Below are positions 9,108-17,338 of a stretch of 40,704 bases of DNA, piece by piece. The stretch comes from Thermodesulfobacteriota bacterium (GTDB taxonomy: Bacteria; Desulfobacterota; QYQD01), in the NCBI GenBank assembly GCA_031082315.1, contig JAVHLC010000014.1:1-40704 (forward strand). Reading direction: 5' to 3'. Position 1 is the stretch's first letter. Each line of letters opens with the position of its first letter. A program made the translations under genes and the position numbers. The notes beneath the pieces are model-generated. The model was not told where the DNA came from, did not search any database, and worked only from the letters and a program-made list of their open reading frames with translations.

Positions 9108-10448
9108 ATGATCGAGAGACCGGAAAAAAAGGTTTTAACCGTTTCTGCCTTAACACAGTCAATTAAGTTCCTGGTCGAGGCAAATTTCCCCTTTGTATGG
9201 GTAGAAGGTGAAATATCCAATCTGCGAGAAATCTCGTCCGGCACTACGTATTTCACCTTAAAAGATGAAACCGCCCAGATAAGGGCGGTGCTCTTCAAGA
9301 TCAACAGGCGCTATCTCCGTTTTCAACCGGAAGATGGGATGTATGTGGTCTGCCAGGGACGCGTTAGCGTTTATGAGGCGCGCGGGGAGTATCAGCTAAT
9401 CATTGACCACATAGAGCCAAGAGGGGTCGGCGCCTTGCAGCAGGCCTTTCTTCAGCTCAAGGAACGGCTGGAAAAGGAAGGCCTTTTTGCCGCAGAGCGG
9501 AAAAAGAAACTGCCGCTACTTCCTGACCGTATAGCCGTCATAAGCTCGCTTACCGGCGCGGCCCTCTATGACTTCCTGCGCACGGCCTGCGCCCGTTTCG
9601 CCAATGTGAATATCCTCATTTATCCCGCCCGCGTGCAGGGTGAAGGGGCGGCGAAGGAGATGGCTGAGGCTATTTTGGGCCTTAATAGGTTGAAGGGTAT
9701 AGATGTCATAGTACTGACTCGCGGCGGCGGGTCGTTTGAGGATCTATGGGCCTTTAATGAGGATATCCTGGCCAGGGCCATTTCTGCCTCGAAAATTCCG
9801 GTAGTCTCTGCCGTGGGACATGAGATCGACTTTACCATAGCCGATTTCGTGGCCGATGTCCGGGCGGCTACCCCTACGGCTGCGGCCGAACTTGTCGTCC
9901 CCAGAAAGGATGATTTAAGTTATAAGATCGACATGCTGCAGCTCCGGCTTACCAGGGCGGCGGGGAGAGAACATGCCCTTTTTAAAGAAAAGCTGGCCCA
10001 TTTTATAACGAGACTGGCCAGGGTAAGGGGCCGCATTCAGGACGGCCGCCTGAAGGTAGATACCTTTTACCTGGAGATGAGGCATAATCTTTTAAGTCAG
10101 ATACAAGGCCTGCGCCGCTTGCTTGACAGCTATTCCCTTCGCCTTGGGGAGCGCCATCCACGTGAACAGATACGGACGGCCCGGTTTAGAGTGGATGTCT
10201 TAAGAAGAGAATTAGAGGTAAAAACAGGGCAACATCTGGCACAACAGGGCGCCTCTCTTCGGGAACTCGCGGCTCGTCTGGAAGGCGCTAACCCTATGGC
10301 CATCCTTGGCCGGGGTTACAGCATAACCGAATTATGGCCGGATGGAAAAATCCTGCGCGATACAAAAGACGTAGCCATTAATTCCCAGGTCAGGGTGAGG
10401 CTTTCTAAAGGGAAGTTGTTCTGCCGGGTGGAAAAGGTTACGGAATGA
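9108..10448 (+). CDS. xseA: Exonuclease VII large subunit (XseA)
   Basis: Catalytic subunit of exonuclease VII, which degrades single-stranded DNA to oligonucleotides. It is 446 residues, as expected. An N-terminal OB-fold (FPFVWVEGEISNLREISSG, residues 23-41) precedes the catalytic region with ISSLTGAALYDFL and the conserved ARGGGS-like block VLTRGGGSFEDLWAFN and SAVGHEIDFTI. A coiled-coil region (about 265-380) precedes the C-terminal NPMAILGRGYSI motif. The ribosome site before ATG 9108 is weak. The stop overlaps an ATG in ATGA, the frame that leads into the M23 peptidase gene. Confidence 0.96.
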   Translation: MIERPEKKVLTVSALTQSIKFLVEANFPFVWVEGEISNLREISSGTTYFTLKDETAQIRAVLFKINRRYLRFQPEDGMYVVCQGRVSVYEARGEYQLIIDHIEPRGVGALQQAFLQLKERLEKEGLFAAERKKKLPLLPDRIAVISSLTGAALYDFLRTACARFANVNILIYPARVQGEGAAKEMAEAILGLNRLKGIDVIVLTRGGGSFEDLWAFNEDILARAISASKIPVVSAVGHEIDFTIADFVADVRAATPTAAAELVVPRKDDLSYKIDMLQLRLTRAAGREHALFKEKLAHFITRLARVRGRIQDGRLKVDTFYLEMRHNLLSQIQGLRRLLDSYSLRLGERHPREQIRTARFRVDVLRRELEVKTGQHLAQQGASLRELAARLEGANPMAILGRGYSITELWPDGKILRDTKDVAINSQVRVRLSKGKLFCRVEKVTE

Positions 10449-10462
10449 AGGCGCTTATTTTT

Positions 10463-10610
10463 GACGGTTTCGTAAGAAGTCAAAATTACCAGGTCGCCAA
10501 GGTTGGCGTAGGGGCAGGGCTTGCCCTGCCCAATAAGGGCGCAGCAAGCAGCGCCCCTACGTTGCTGGTTATGTGCTCAGCGGTGAAAAGGCTTTTTTAC
10601 GAATTAATCA
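10463..10610. repeat. Composite repeat block at the start of the M23 peptidase gene
   Basis: Three repeat types are stacked. 10463-10482 is the gacggtttcgtaagaagtca family. 10509-10562 is a palindrome with gtaggggc/gcccctac ends and an inner gggcagggc-tt-gccctgccc. 10572-10605 is an inverted copy of the ctcagcggtgaaaaggcttttttacgaa arm also found at 19328-19355. The last piece encodes the first residues of the peptidase signal sequence. Confidence 0.75.
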
Positions 10611-11521
10611 TTTTTGTTTTCTGTTGTTTTATGGCGATTGGTTTTTCGGGGACGGTTTCTTATGCCGATGAAAGTCCCGCCTGGACTCTCCATCCGGCTA
10701 AACTGGCCATAGGGCAGGCAGGTCTCTTTTCTATTAGCGAAATACCTGCTACCCGAATGACCGCCACCTTTCTTAATCGTCCGGTTTATTTTCATGCCAG
10801 TTCGGGAAGGCTGGCGGCCTTACTACCGGTGGACATATCCACAGCGCCGGGGAAATATCCGCTCACCATCGAGTATCAGCACATCCACCACGGCACAAAG
10901 AAGGTGATAACCATCCAGGTGGAGGTGCACCCCTATGAGTTTCCCGTAGAGGAACTTACTTTGCCTGAAAAGATGGTCACGTTTCCAGCGGAAATACTTA
11001 AGCGCATACAGGATGAAAGGAAGGCCGTAGATGCGGTTTTTGAAAAAACCAGTGCGTCTCTGCTCTGGAACGGAGGTTTTATTAAACCCGTGGAGGGCGA
11101 TATGGTCGGTTTATTCGGCAGCAGGCGCATCTTAAACGGCGAGGAGCGTAGTCGCCATCTGGGTGTTGATATCCGGGGAAAAGAGGGGACGCCGATCCGT
11201 TGTGCGAATAGTGGACGTGTAGCCCTGGCCGGTGATTTTTATCTCATGGGTAGTACGGTTATTTTGGATCATGGCCAGGGGGTGTTTACTATATACTGCC
11301 ACCTCTCAAAAACGGCGGTGAAAGAAGGGCAGCAGGTGGCCAAAGGGGAGTTGGTTGGTGAAGTAGGGGCTACAGGAAGGGCTACGGGGCCGCATCTGCA
11401 CTGGGGCGCGGTTATTTGTGGCACAAGGGTGGACCCGCTATCCCTCATCGAGGTGACGGCTATGGTTGCAGAAAAAGAGAAACAACCCACAGAGCACACT
11501 GAGGAAAGAGAGAATTTTTAA
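10571..11521 (+). CDS. Exported M23 (LytM-type) metallopeptidase
   Basis: Predicted periplasmic zinc endopeptidase or LytM-domain protein acting on peptidoglycan. The C-terminal M23 domain carries the HLGVD (HxxxD) and HLHW (HxH) metal ligands, so it should be active; FGSRRILNG and VGATGRATGPHLHWG are typical. A beta-rich domain precedes it. The frame opens at 10445 in an ATGA overlap with xseA, but those codons are repeat DNA. ATG 10571 gives a signal peptide with a hydrophobic core (IIFVFCCFMAIGFSG) ending SYADES. The C-terminal tail (QPTEHTEERENF) is also repeat-coded. 316 residues from this start; the start is uncertain. Confidence 0.85.
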   Translation: MCSAVKRLFYELIIFVFCCFMAIGFSGTVSYADESPAWTLHPAKLAIGQAGLFSISEIPATRMTATFLNRPVYFHASSGRLAALLPVDISTAPGKYPLTIEYQHIHHGTKKVITIQVEVHPYEFPVEELTLPEKMVTFPAEILKRIQDERKAVDAVFEKTSASLLWNGGFIKPVEGDMVGLFGSRRILNGEERSRHLGVDIRGKEGTPIRCANSGRVALAGDFYLMGSTVILDHGQGVFTIYCHLSKTAVKEGQQVAKGELVGEVGATGRATGPHLHWGAVICGTRVDPLSLIEVTAMVAEKEKQPTEHTEERENF

Positions 11522-11720
11522 GAGACAAGAAGAAAATGAGAGCATAGTTTTAAAGACCAGGTCTCTGAGCGCTTAGTTAACCTCTGTGCTCTCCAGGACA
11601 GTTCCGGAGATATGTGGGGGAACCACGAAATAGGATATTAAGAGATCACAGAGGGAAGTAATAAAATATGTTCTAATTTATCGATATTTTTATTTTCTCT
11701 GTGGCCTCTGTGGTTGATTT
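11479..11720. repeat. Inverted cacagag / ctctgtgg repeat pair
   Basis: Left words (acccacagagcacactgagg) inside the end of the peptidase gene are mirrored by right words (ctctgtggcctctgtggtt at about 11698-11716), with a further internal pair (acctctgtgctctcc, atcacagaggg). This is another palindromic intergenic element. It fills the 11522-11754 gap. Confidence 0.6.
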
Positions 11721-11754
11721 TTTGACAATACTTGAAATTTTTTAAGGGGATCCC

Positions 11755-11988
11755 ATGGGCAAAGAGAATTTTGAAGAGGCCATGCAGAAGTTGGAAGAGA
11801 TCGTCCGGGCGCTGGAGGCCGGCGATCTATCTCTCGAAGAATCGTTGAAAAAATTTGAAGAAGGGGTTAAGCTTTCACAGTTTTGTCTCCGTAAACTTGA
11901 TGAAGCAGAGAAGAAGATTGAACTTCTGGTAAAAGGTGAAGGCGGTAAGTTATTGACCAAGCCCTTTGATCCGGAAGGGAATGTGTAA
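11755..11988 (+). CDS. xseB: Exonuclease VII small subunit (XseB)
   Basis: 77-residue small subunit that binds XseA. It is a short helical hairpin: the family motif FEEAMQKLEEIVRALEAGDLSLEESLKKFEEG is recognisable at residues 5-36, followed by a second helix rich in Leu and charged residues. ATG 11755 follows an AAGGGGA site. The stop TAA is directly followed by the GTG of ispA with no gap, so the two are probably translated together. Confidence 0.95.
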   Translation: MGKENFEEAMQKLEEIVRALEAGDLSLEESLKKFEEGVKLSQFCLRKLDEAEKKIELLVKGEGGKLLTKPFDPEGNV

Positions 11989-12879
11989 GTGGATTTAAAG
12001 ACCTATATTGCTGAGCGCAGGGCGTTGGTTGACCAGGCCCTGGACAGGTGCCTGCCGAAGGAAGAAGGTCCGGCCGGGGAGGTTATGCGGGCTATGCGCT
12101 ACAGCGTCTTTGCCGGTGGCAAACGGGTGCGGCCAATCCTGTGCCTGGCCGCCTGCGAGGCCATGGGCGGAGATATAGAACAGGCGTTACCTGTGGCCTG
12201 TGCCCTGGAATGTATTCATACCTATTCGCTCATTCACGATGACCTGCCGGCTATGGATGATGACGACTATCGCCGCGGGGCGCCAACCTGCCACAAGGTC
12301 TTTGGAGAGGCTATGGCCATACTGGCCGGTGACGGCCTTCTTACTTTTGCCTTTCAATTATTGTCCGGTGTCTCACATAATGCGGGGAGGCGTAAGTCCA
12401 ATCCCCTCGAGGTCACCCAGGTGATAGCCCGTGCCGCCGGGGTGCACGGTATGGTGGGCGGCCAGGTGGTGGATATGGCCTCCGAAGGCAAAGACGCGGA
12501 TGCCGGGACCGTCCGGTACATTCATACGCATAAGACCGCAGCCCTTATCGCCGGTTCGATTCGGGCCGGGGCCTTGATAGCGGGCGGCCGCCGGAATAAG
12601 ATAAAGGCGCTGGGGCGTTATGGAGAGGCCATGGGACTGGCTTTTCAGGTAGTCGATGATATTCTGGATATCGAGGGTGATCCAAAAGAGATGGGTAAGG
12701 CTACGGGTAGTGATATAAGAAAAAAGAAGGCTACCTATCCATCTGTTTATGGGCTTGAGGAATCCAGGGGCATAGCCAGTAGGCTCGTTGAAGAGGCCAT
12801 AGATAGCCTGCGTGGGTTTGGGGCCGAGGCCGAGCCCCTTCGGGCCATAGCCCACTATATTTTAGATAGAAAAAAGTGA
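11989..12879 (+). CDS. ispA: Polyprenyl (farnesyl/geranyl) diphosphate synthase
   Basis: Head-to-tail prenyl transferase condensing IPP with allylic diphosphates. The first Asp-rich motif is HDDLPAMDDDD and the second VDDILDIEGD; GGKRVRPIL and TSDIR-like GSDIRKKKATYP complete the set. The residues before the first motif (HTYSLIHDD) match E. coli IspA, suggesting a C15 product; C20 cannot be excluded. The start is GTG, immediately after the xseB stop. 296 residues. Its neighbours (dxs, xseAB) form the widespread isoprenoid/exonuclease VII cluster. The stop codon TGA abuts a TTCGTAAAAAGTC repeat. Confidence 0.95.
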   Translation: MDLKTYIAERRALVDQALDRCLPKEEGPAGEVMRAMRYSVFAGGKRVRPILCLAACEAMGGDIEQALPVACALECIHTYSLIHDDLPAMDDDDYRRGAPTCHKVFGEAMAILAGDGLLTFAFQLLSGVSHNAGRRKSNPLEVTQVIARAAGVHGMVGGQVVDMASEGKDADAGTVRYIHTHKTAALIAGSIRAGALIAGGRRNKIKALGRYGEAMGLAFQVVDDILDIEGDPKEMGKATGSDIRKKKATYPSVYGLEESRGIASRLVEEAIDSLRGFGAEAEPLRAIAHYILDRKK

Positions 12880-13077
12880 TGATTTCGTAAAAAGTCAAAG
12901 TTTGATGAACTCGTAAAAGGTCCAAAATATCACGCAAAGCCCAAAAAAGAATAAAATTTGGAACTCAGAAACTCATGAAAAAATCTTTTACTCCTGATTT
13001 CTTGATTTCCAGATTTTCATTTTTCTTTGCGGTCTTTGCGCCTTTGCGTGAGAAATTGACTTTTTACGAAGCCGTCA
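12880..13077. repeat. Intergenic element bounded by inverted TTCGTAAAAAGTC arms
   Basis: gatttcgtaaaaagtca (12881-12897) and tgatgaactcgtaaaaggtcc (12903-12923) on the left face gactttttacgaagccgtc (13058-13076) on the right. Inside, cacgcaaagcccaaa pairs with gcgcctttgcgtgag. The ~200 bp unit starts right at the ispA stop. From 13078 to 13198 lies the dxs leader, an open in-frame stretch that I do not consider coding. Confidence 0.75.
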
Positions 13078-13186
13078 AAGGTAGGTGGGAGAGATGGCGG
13101 TAGCACGGGGGATGGATTTAAAGCAAGGTGTCTCTCAAGAGCGGGTAAAAACACTTTCCGCTAAAGGCAGGCCGATCGACAATGAA

Positions 13187-13201
13187 AAGGAGGCGGAAGT
13201 G
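13187..13201 (+). promoter_or_regulatory. Strong ribosome binding site deciding the dxs start
   Basis: AAGGAGG followed by CGGAA and GTG (13199). This is the best ribosome site near the 5' end of dxs and argues against the upstream in-frame starts at 13085, 13094 and 13112. Confidence 0.75.
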
Positions 13202-15082
13202 ATTCTATCTCCGATACTCCCTCGCATTAACAGCCCGGCAGACATGAAGTCCCTCAACGAGAATCAACTAATCCTTCTGGCCCAGGAGATAAGGGAAGAG
13301 ATAATCCGAACGGTCTCCAAGAATGGCGGCCACCTGGCCTCAAGTCTTGGGACTGTGGAACTGGCCGTCGCCTTGCATTATGTCTTTGACACCCCGCGCG
13401 ATAAGATCATCTGGGATGTGGGCCATCAGGCCTATGCCCACAAGCTCCTCACCGGCCGCCGGGACCGGTTTAATACACTACGCCAGGATGGAGGGATCAG
13501 CGGGTTTCTCAAGCGGGCCGAAAGCGTTTATGATACATTTGATGCCGGTCATAGCAGTACCTCCATTTCGGCGGCGTTAGGCATTACGGCGGCTAAATGC
13601 TTCAAAGGAGAAAAGGCCAGGGTTATTGCCGTCATCGGTGATGGGTCTATGACCGCCGGGCTGGCCTTCGAAGGATTGAATCAGACCGGCCACCTGGATA
13701 AGAACCTGATAGTTATCCTGAATGATAATGAGATGTCTATATCCAAAAATGTCGGGGCCCTCTCTGCGTATCTCAGCCGTAAACTTACCGGACGCACCGT
13801 GGTACGGTTTAAAAAAGACGTGGAGCGGAGGCTGAAATCACTGTCCGGGGTGGGAGAGAACATAATCCATGTCCTTAAGAAGGTAGAGGACTCGTTCAAG
13901 GGCTTTTTCACGCCGGGGATGCTCTTTGAGGCCCTGAGGTTTGAATACATCGGCCCCATTTCCGGTCATGATTTTGGAGAACTCATTCCGATCTTACGCA
14001 ACCTGGAACATCTTGAGGGGCCGGTGCTGGTGCATGTATTGACGAAAAAAGGCAAAGGGTACAAACCGGCTGAGGAGAGACCGGACCTTTACCATGGCGT
14101 GGGACCTTTTGATATTGAGACCGGGGAAATTCAAGTCAACCGCAACTGTCCTATGAGTTACACCAAGGTCTTTGGAAATACGCTCATAAGACTGGCGTCT
14201 GAAGATAAAAAAATTGTGGCTATTACCGCGGCCATGCCGGAGGGCACCGGGCTGAATGATTTCTCCGAGAAATTTCCTGAGAGATTTTTTGACGTGGGTA
14301 TCGCCGAACAGCATGCCGTGACTTTTGCGGCCGGATTGGCTTCTGAGGGCCTGTCGCCGGTTGTGGCTATCTATTCTACTTTTCTGCAAAGGGCCTATGA
14401 CCAGATAGCCCATGACGTTTGCCTTTCCAGGTTGCCGGTAACTTTTGCCCTGGACCGGGGTGGGATTGTAGGCGAAGATGGGCCTACTCATCATGGGCTC
14501 TTCGACTTTGCTTACCTGCGGCACTTGCCTAATATGGTAGTTATGGCCCCTAAGGATGAGAATGAACTCCAGCATATGCTTTATACCGCCGTTAAACATC
14601 CGGGTCCAGCCGCCGTGCGTTACCCGAGGGGGGCCGGTGAGGGCATCCCCTTGGATCAGCGCCTGAACATCATACCGATCGGCAAGGCCGAAGTCTTGCG
14701 GGAAGGCGACGATCTTTTGATACTGGCCATCGGGGTCACGGTAAATATGGCTGTTCAAGCCGCAAAGTTACTGGCAGAATCAGGGATTAGCGCCACTGTG
14801 GTCAACTCCCGGTTTGTAAAGCCACTGGACGAGGAACTTATCATCTCAAAGGCTCAGCGAAGCAAGGCCGTGCTGACCGTAGAAGAACACGTCCTGGACG
14901 GTGGCTTCGGCAGCGCCATCCTGGAACTATTTGAACGCCGCAATATCTTGGATAAGCCCTTAAAACGGATAGGTGTTCCGGATCGTTTTGTGGAGCATGG
15001 CAGTCAAAAGAAGCTTCGCGAGAGATATGGCTTGACTGCTGAATCCATAGCTGAGGCCGCGTTATCCCTGCTGAAGGGCTAA
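13199..15082 (+). CDS. dxs: 1-deoxy-D-xylulose-5-phosphate synthase
   Basis: Thiamine diphosphate enzyme joining pyruvate and glyceraldehyde-3-phosphate, entry step of the MEP isoprenoid pathway that feeds IspA. The TPP motif [15 protein letters not shown] lies near residue 148, where E. coli Dxs has [36 protein letters not shown] (catalytic Glu) and [15 protein letters not shown] are intact. The frame is open from GTG 13085, but the start is put at GTG 13199: AAGGAGG lies 5 nt upstream and the protein then begins just before [12 protein letters not shown], as in the family. 627 residues. Confidence 0.95.
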   Translation: MILSPILPRINSPADMKSLNENQLILLAQEIREEIIRTVSKNGGHLASSLGTVELAVALHYVFDTPRDKIIWDVGHQAYAHKLLTGRRDRFNTLRQDGGISGFLKRAESVYDTFDAGHSSTSISAALGITAAKCFKGEKARVIAVIGDGSMTAGLAFEGLNQTGHLDKNLIVILNDNEMSISKNVGALSAYLSRKLTGRTVVRFKKDVERRLKSLSGVGENIIHVLKKVEDSFKGFFTPGMLFEALRFEYIGPISGHDFGELIPILRNLEHLEGPVLVHVLTKKGKGYKPAEERPDLYHGVGPFDIETGEIQVNRNCPMSYTKVFGNTLIRLASEDKKIVAITAAMPEGTGLNDFSEKFPERFFDVGIAEQHAVTFAAGLASEGLSPVVAIYSTFLQRAYDQIAHDVCLSRLPVTFALDRGGIVGEDGPTHHGLFDFAYLRHLPNMVVMAPKDENELQHMLYTAVKHPGPAAVRYPRGAGEGIPLDQRLNIIPIGKAEVLREGDDLLILAIGVTVNMAVQAAKLLAESGISATVVNSRFVKPLDEELIISKAQRSKAVLTVEEHVLDGGFGSAILELFERRNILDKPLKRIGVPDRFVEHGSQKKLRERYGLTAESIAEAALSLLKG

Positions 15083-15087
15083 TGCGC

Positions 15088-15300
15088 AGTAACCGTTCAC
15101 CGTTGACCGTTCCCGAAAAAGACGGTTTTCACGTTTTTGAGGGACAAGATAACGGTTAACGGAAAATACGATCACCATCGACTGTTCACCGAAAAAACGC
15201 TTTTCGGGTCGCATAGACTCGACTCTTATAATTTTTTACGGACAACGGTGAACTGATAACGGTGAACGGATACAATGCGCAGGCTAAAGCCTGCGGCTAC
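15088..15300. repeat. Inverted accgtt/aacggt word repeat before tlyA
   Basis: Words accgttcaccgttgaccgtt (15092-15111) are mirrored by aacggtgaactgataacggt and gtgaacgg (about 15245-15269). Next comes the palindrome gcaggctaaagcctgc (15278-15293), which would code the first residues if the upstream ATG 15275 were used. Confidence 0.75.
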
Positions 15301-15307
15301 AGAGCTG

Positions 15308-16075
15308 ATGGCTGAACGCCTGTCAAAACATCTCCATAAACAGAGGCTGGATAAGATACTTGTGGATCAAGGTCTGGTTTCGAGCCGGGAGCGGGCCCGG
15401 GCTCTGATAATGGCGGGATCGGTTCTGATCAATGGAGTCCCGGTAACCAAGGCCGGGGCTATGGTGCCGGTGGATGCTTCTATCTTATTGAAAGAGCCTG
15501 ACATACCTTATGTCAGCCGGGGCGGTCTGAAGTTAGAGGAGGCCATAAAGGCCTTTGATTTAGATGTCCAGGGCAAGGTGGCCGTTGACGTGGGGGCCTC
15601 GACAGGCGGTTTTACGGACTGCCTCCTGAAGCATGGGGCTTGCCGTGTTTATGCCATAGACGTGGGATATGGCCAACTCGACTGGAAGCTCAGACAGGAC
15701 GAGCGCGTCGTCTCTCTGGAGCGAAAAAATATTCGTTACTTGGGGCCGGAAGACATAGGCGAAAAAGCGGACATAGCGGTCATAGATGTATCCTTTATCT
15801 CTCTGTCGAAGGTTATCCCGGTAGTCGTCACCCTGCTGAAAGAGCAGGCGGAGATAGTAGCGCTGGTCAAACCTCAGTTTGAGGTCGGAAAAGGACAGGT
15901 GGGTAAGGGGGGCATAGTCCGTGACCCGGCGCTTCAGGCGCAGGCAACTGAAAAAATACAGACAGTTGCGGGAGACATCGGCTTGATCTCCATAGGTCTT
16001 ATTGAGTCGCCCATCCTGGGCGCCAAAGGCAATAGAGAATTTCTCCTGTATTTGAAGAAGGGATATGAGAGATAA
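15308..16075 (+). CDS. tlyA: TlyA-family rRNA 2'-O-methyltransferase (hemolysin A family)
   Basis: S4 RNA-binding domain (RLDKILVDQGLVSSRERARALIMAG split over residues ~13-37) followed by an FtsJ-like SAM methyltransferase domain with DVGASTGGFTDCLL, YAIDVGYGQLDWKLR and VIDVSFISLS. Mycobacterial TlyA methylates 16S and 23S rRNA cytidines; the hemolysin name is historical. An ATG at 15275 extends the frame by 11 codons, but those are the palindromic gcaggctaaagcctgc repeat. ATG 15308 gives MAERLSKHLHKQRLDKIL and 255 residues; neither start has a strong ribosome site. It overlaps pyrF by 11 bp. Confidence 0.9.
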   Translation: MAERLSKHLHKQRLDKILVDQGLVSSRERARALIMAGSVLINGVPVTKAGAMVPVDASILLKEPDIPYVSRGGLKLEEAIKAFDLDVQGKVAVDVGASTGGFTDCLLKHGACRVYAIDVGYGQLDWKLRQDERVVSLERKNIRYLGPEDIGEKADIAVIDVSFISLSKVIPVVVTLLKEQAEIVALVKPQFEVGKGQVGKGGIVRDPALQAQATEKIQTVAGDIGLISIGLIESPILGAKGNREFLLYLKKGYER

Positions 16076-16781
16076 AGACAGACTCATATTTCCCCTGGAT
16101 TTTCCTTCCTGGAAAGAGGCTTCGACATATGTACGTCTTCTTGCCGGTACAGTTGGTGTATTTAAGATCGGGCTGGAGTTGTTTATCGCGGAAGGCCCTT
16201 CTATCCTGAAGAAAATCAAAGAAGAGACAGAGGCCGGAATCTTTCTCGACCTGAAACTCCACGACATACCGGAGACGGTAAAAAGGGCCTTATCCGTTAT
16301 CTCCGGATACGGCGTTGACTTTGTGACCATTCACTGTGATGCGGGCAGACGTCTGGCCGGGGCCATATCCATAGCTACGGGCGCCGGGACAAAGGTGCTC
16401 GGGGTTACCCTTCTGACCAGTATAGGAAGAGATGATCTAGCTGTCCAGGGTTTGTCCGGGGAGTTTATCGATGATGTTTCCCGCCTTGTGGTGCAGAGGG
16501 CCATGTCAGCCGGAGAAGCGGGATGCAGCGGCGTCATATCTTCCGGTCAGGAAGTTAAGGCTATAAGAGAACGGTTAGGAAGGGATTTTCTCATCGTTAC
16601 TCCCGGCATACGGCCGGCCTGGAGTGTTACATCCGATGATGACCAGAGAAGGATTGTCACTCCCCGTGAGGCTATCCTTAACGGCGCCGATTATATAGTA
16701 GTGGGAAGACCTATCCGAACCGCTAAAGATCCTATAGAAGCTGCCCGCCGTATAATTGAAGAGATGGATCAAGTCTGCTGA
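16065..16781 (+). CDS. pyrF: Orotidine 5'-phosphate decarboxylase
   Basis: Last step of UMP synthesis, OMP to UMP + CO2. A TIM barrel of 238 residues. The catalytic Asp-Lys-x-x-Asp block is LDLKLHDIPETV; FPLDFPSW provides the first Asp, and the phosphate-binding C-terminal motifs VTPGIRPAW and YIVVGRPI are intact. ATG 16065 follows GAAGAAGGG inside the end of tlyA, so translation is likely coupled to it. Confidence 0.96.
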   Translation: MRDKDRLIFPLDFPSWKEASTYVRLLAGTVGVFKIGLELFIAEGPSILKKIKEETEAGIFLDLKLHDIPETVKRALSVISGYGVDFVTIHCDAGRRLAGAISIATGAGTKVLGVTLLTSIGRDDLAVQGLSGEFIDDVSRLVVQRAMSAGEAGCSGVISSGQEVKAIRERLGRDFLIVTPGIRPAWSVTSDDDQRRIVTPREAILNGADYIVVGRPIRTAKDPIEAARRIIEEMDQVC

Positions 16782-16817
16782 TATTTCGCCCTCCAACTTA
16801 TAAAAATTCCCCTTTAC

Positions 16818-16845
16818 TAAAGTTTTTAAAAGATAGTGACGATGT
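16818..16845 (+). promoter_or_regulatory. Possible sigma-28 (FliA) type promoter for the CheD-like gene
   Basis: TAAAGTTT (16818-16825) matches the sigma-28 -35 exactly. GACGATGT (16838-16845) matches GCCGATAA at 5 of 8 after 12 bp, where 11 is usual. Suggestive because the downstream gene is CheD-like, but weak at the -10. Confidence 0.3.
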
Positions 16846-16897
16846 TTCCCGTAGACTGCCTTTAGAATTTAAATCTTAATACAGGGGGAGGGGTCTT

Positions 16898-17323
16898 ATG
16901 GGCATGCTTGAGGTTGATGCGCCGGGCAAGGTTGTAGTTGGAGGTGTCGCAGATACCATAAAGATTCCAAATATTACGGCCGGAGTCGGTCTTCTCTTTT
17001 TTGACCAGGCAAAAAAGGTGGGGACAGGGAGCGTTATTGTCCTTCCACCCGTTGTCCAGAAAATTATGAAAGATATGCTGGGCAAGATGGAGGAAAAAGG
17101 GGCTACTGCTGGAGGTATTTCTGCCAAGCTGGCCGGGGGTGCCGATTTTCTTCAATCGGCAATGGGTAGCCGTATCAGCCAGAGCGTAATGGATGCCTGT
17201 GGTCAGATGGGCATTAAGGTCTCAGGTAAAGATTTGGGCGGGAAGGAGAAAAGGACACTTATAACCGTCTTAGCCAGTGGAGAGACGAAGGTCGTCTCAG
17301 TATCCGGAGAAAAGAAGATATAG
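16898..17323 (+). CDS. CheD-like protein lacking the catalytic Cys and His
   Basis: The 141-residue product follows the CheD fold: VVVGGVADTIKI at the N-terminus, a VGLLFFDQAKKVG strand-turn, the AGGADFLQ motif (CheD KIFGGA region) and the C-terminal DLGGKEKRTLITVLASGETKVV that matches the CheD DxGG ending. Active CheD is a Cys-His glutamine deamidase of chemoreceptors with GSC-V and GG--H-ML motifs. Here those positions read NITAGVG and GTGSVIVLP, so both residues seem to be missing. A binding-only role (for example on CheC- or receptor-like partners) is an inference. Strong GGGGGAGGGG site before ATG 16898; the HDOD gene follows 15 bp later. Confidence 0.7.
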   Translation: MGMLEVDAPGKVVVGGVADTIKIPNITAGVGLLFFDQAKKVGTGSVIVLPPVVQKIMKDMLGKMEEKGATAGGISAKLAGGADFLQSAMGSRISQSVMDACGQMGIKVSGKDLGGKEKRTLITVLASGETKVVSVSGEKKI

Positions 17324-17338
17324 GGGAGGGTTATAATA

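Noticed and set aside
13085-13198. N-terminal extension of dxs by 38 codons
   Set aside because: The strong AAGGAGG at 13187 and the usual family start place the N-terminus at GTG 13199.
13994-14758. 254-codon minus-strand frame opposite dxs
   Set aside because: Antisense shadow of a conserved gene; composition follows the codon structure of dxs.
15560-16330. 256-codon minus-strand frame opposite tlyA and pyrF
   Set aside because: Spans two conserved plus-strand genes and shows no recognisable motif.
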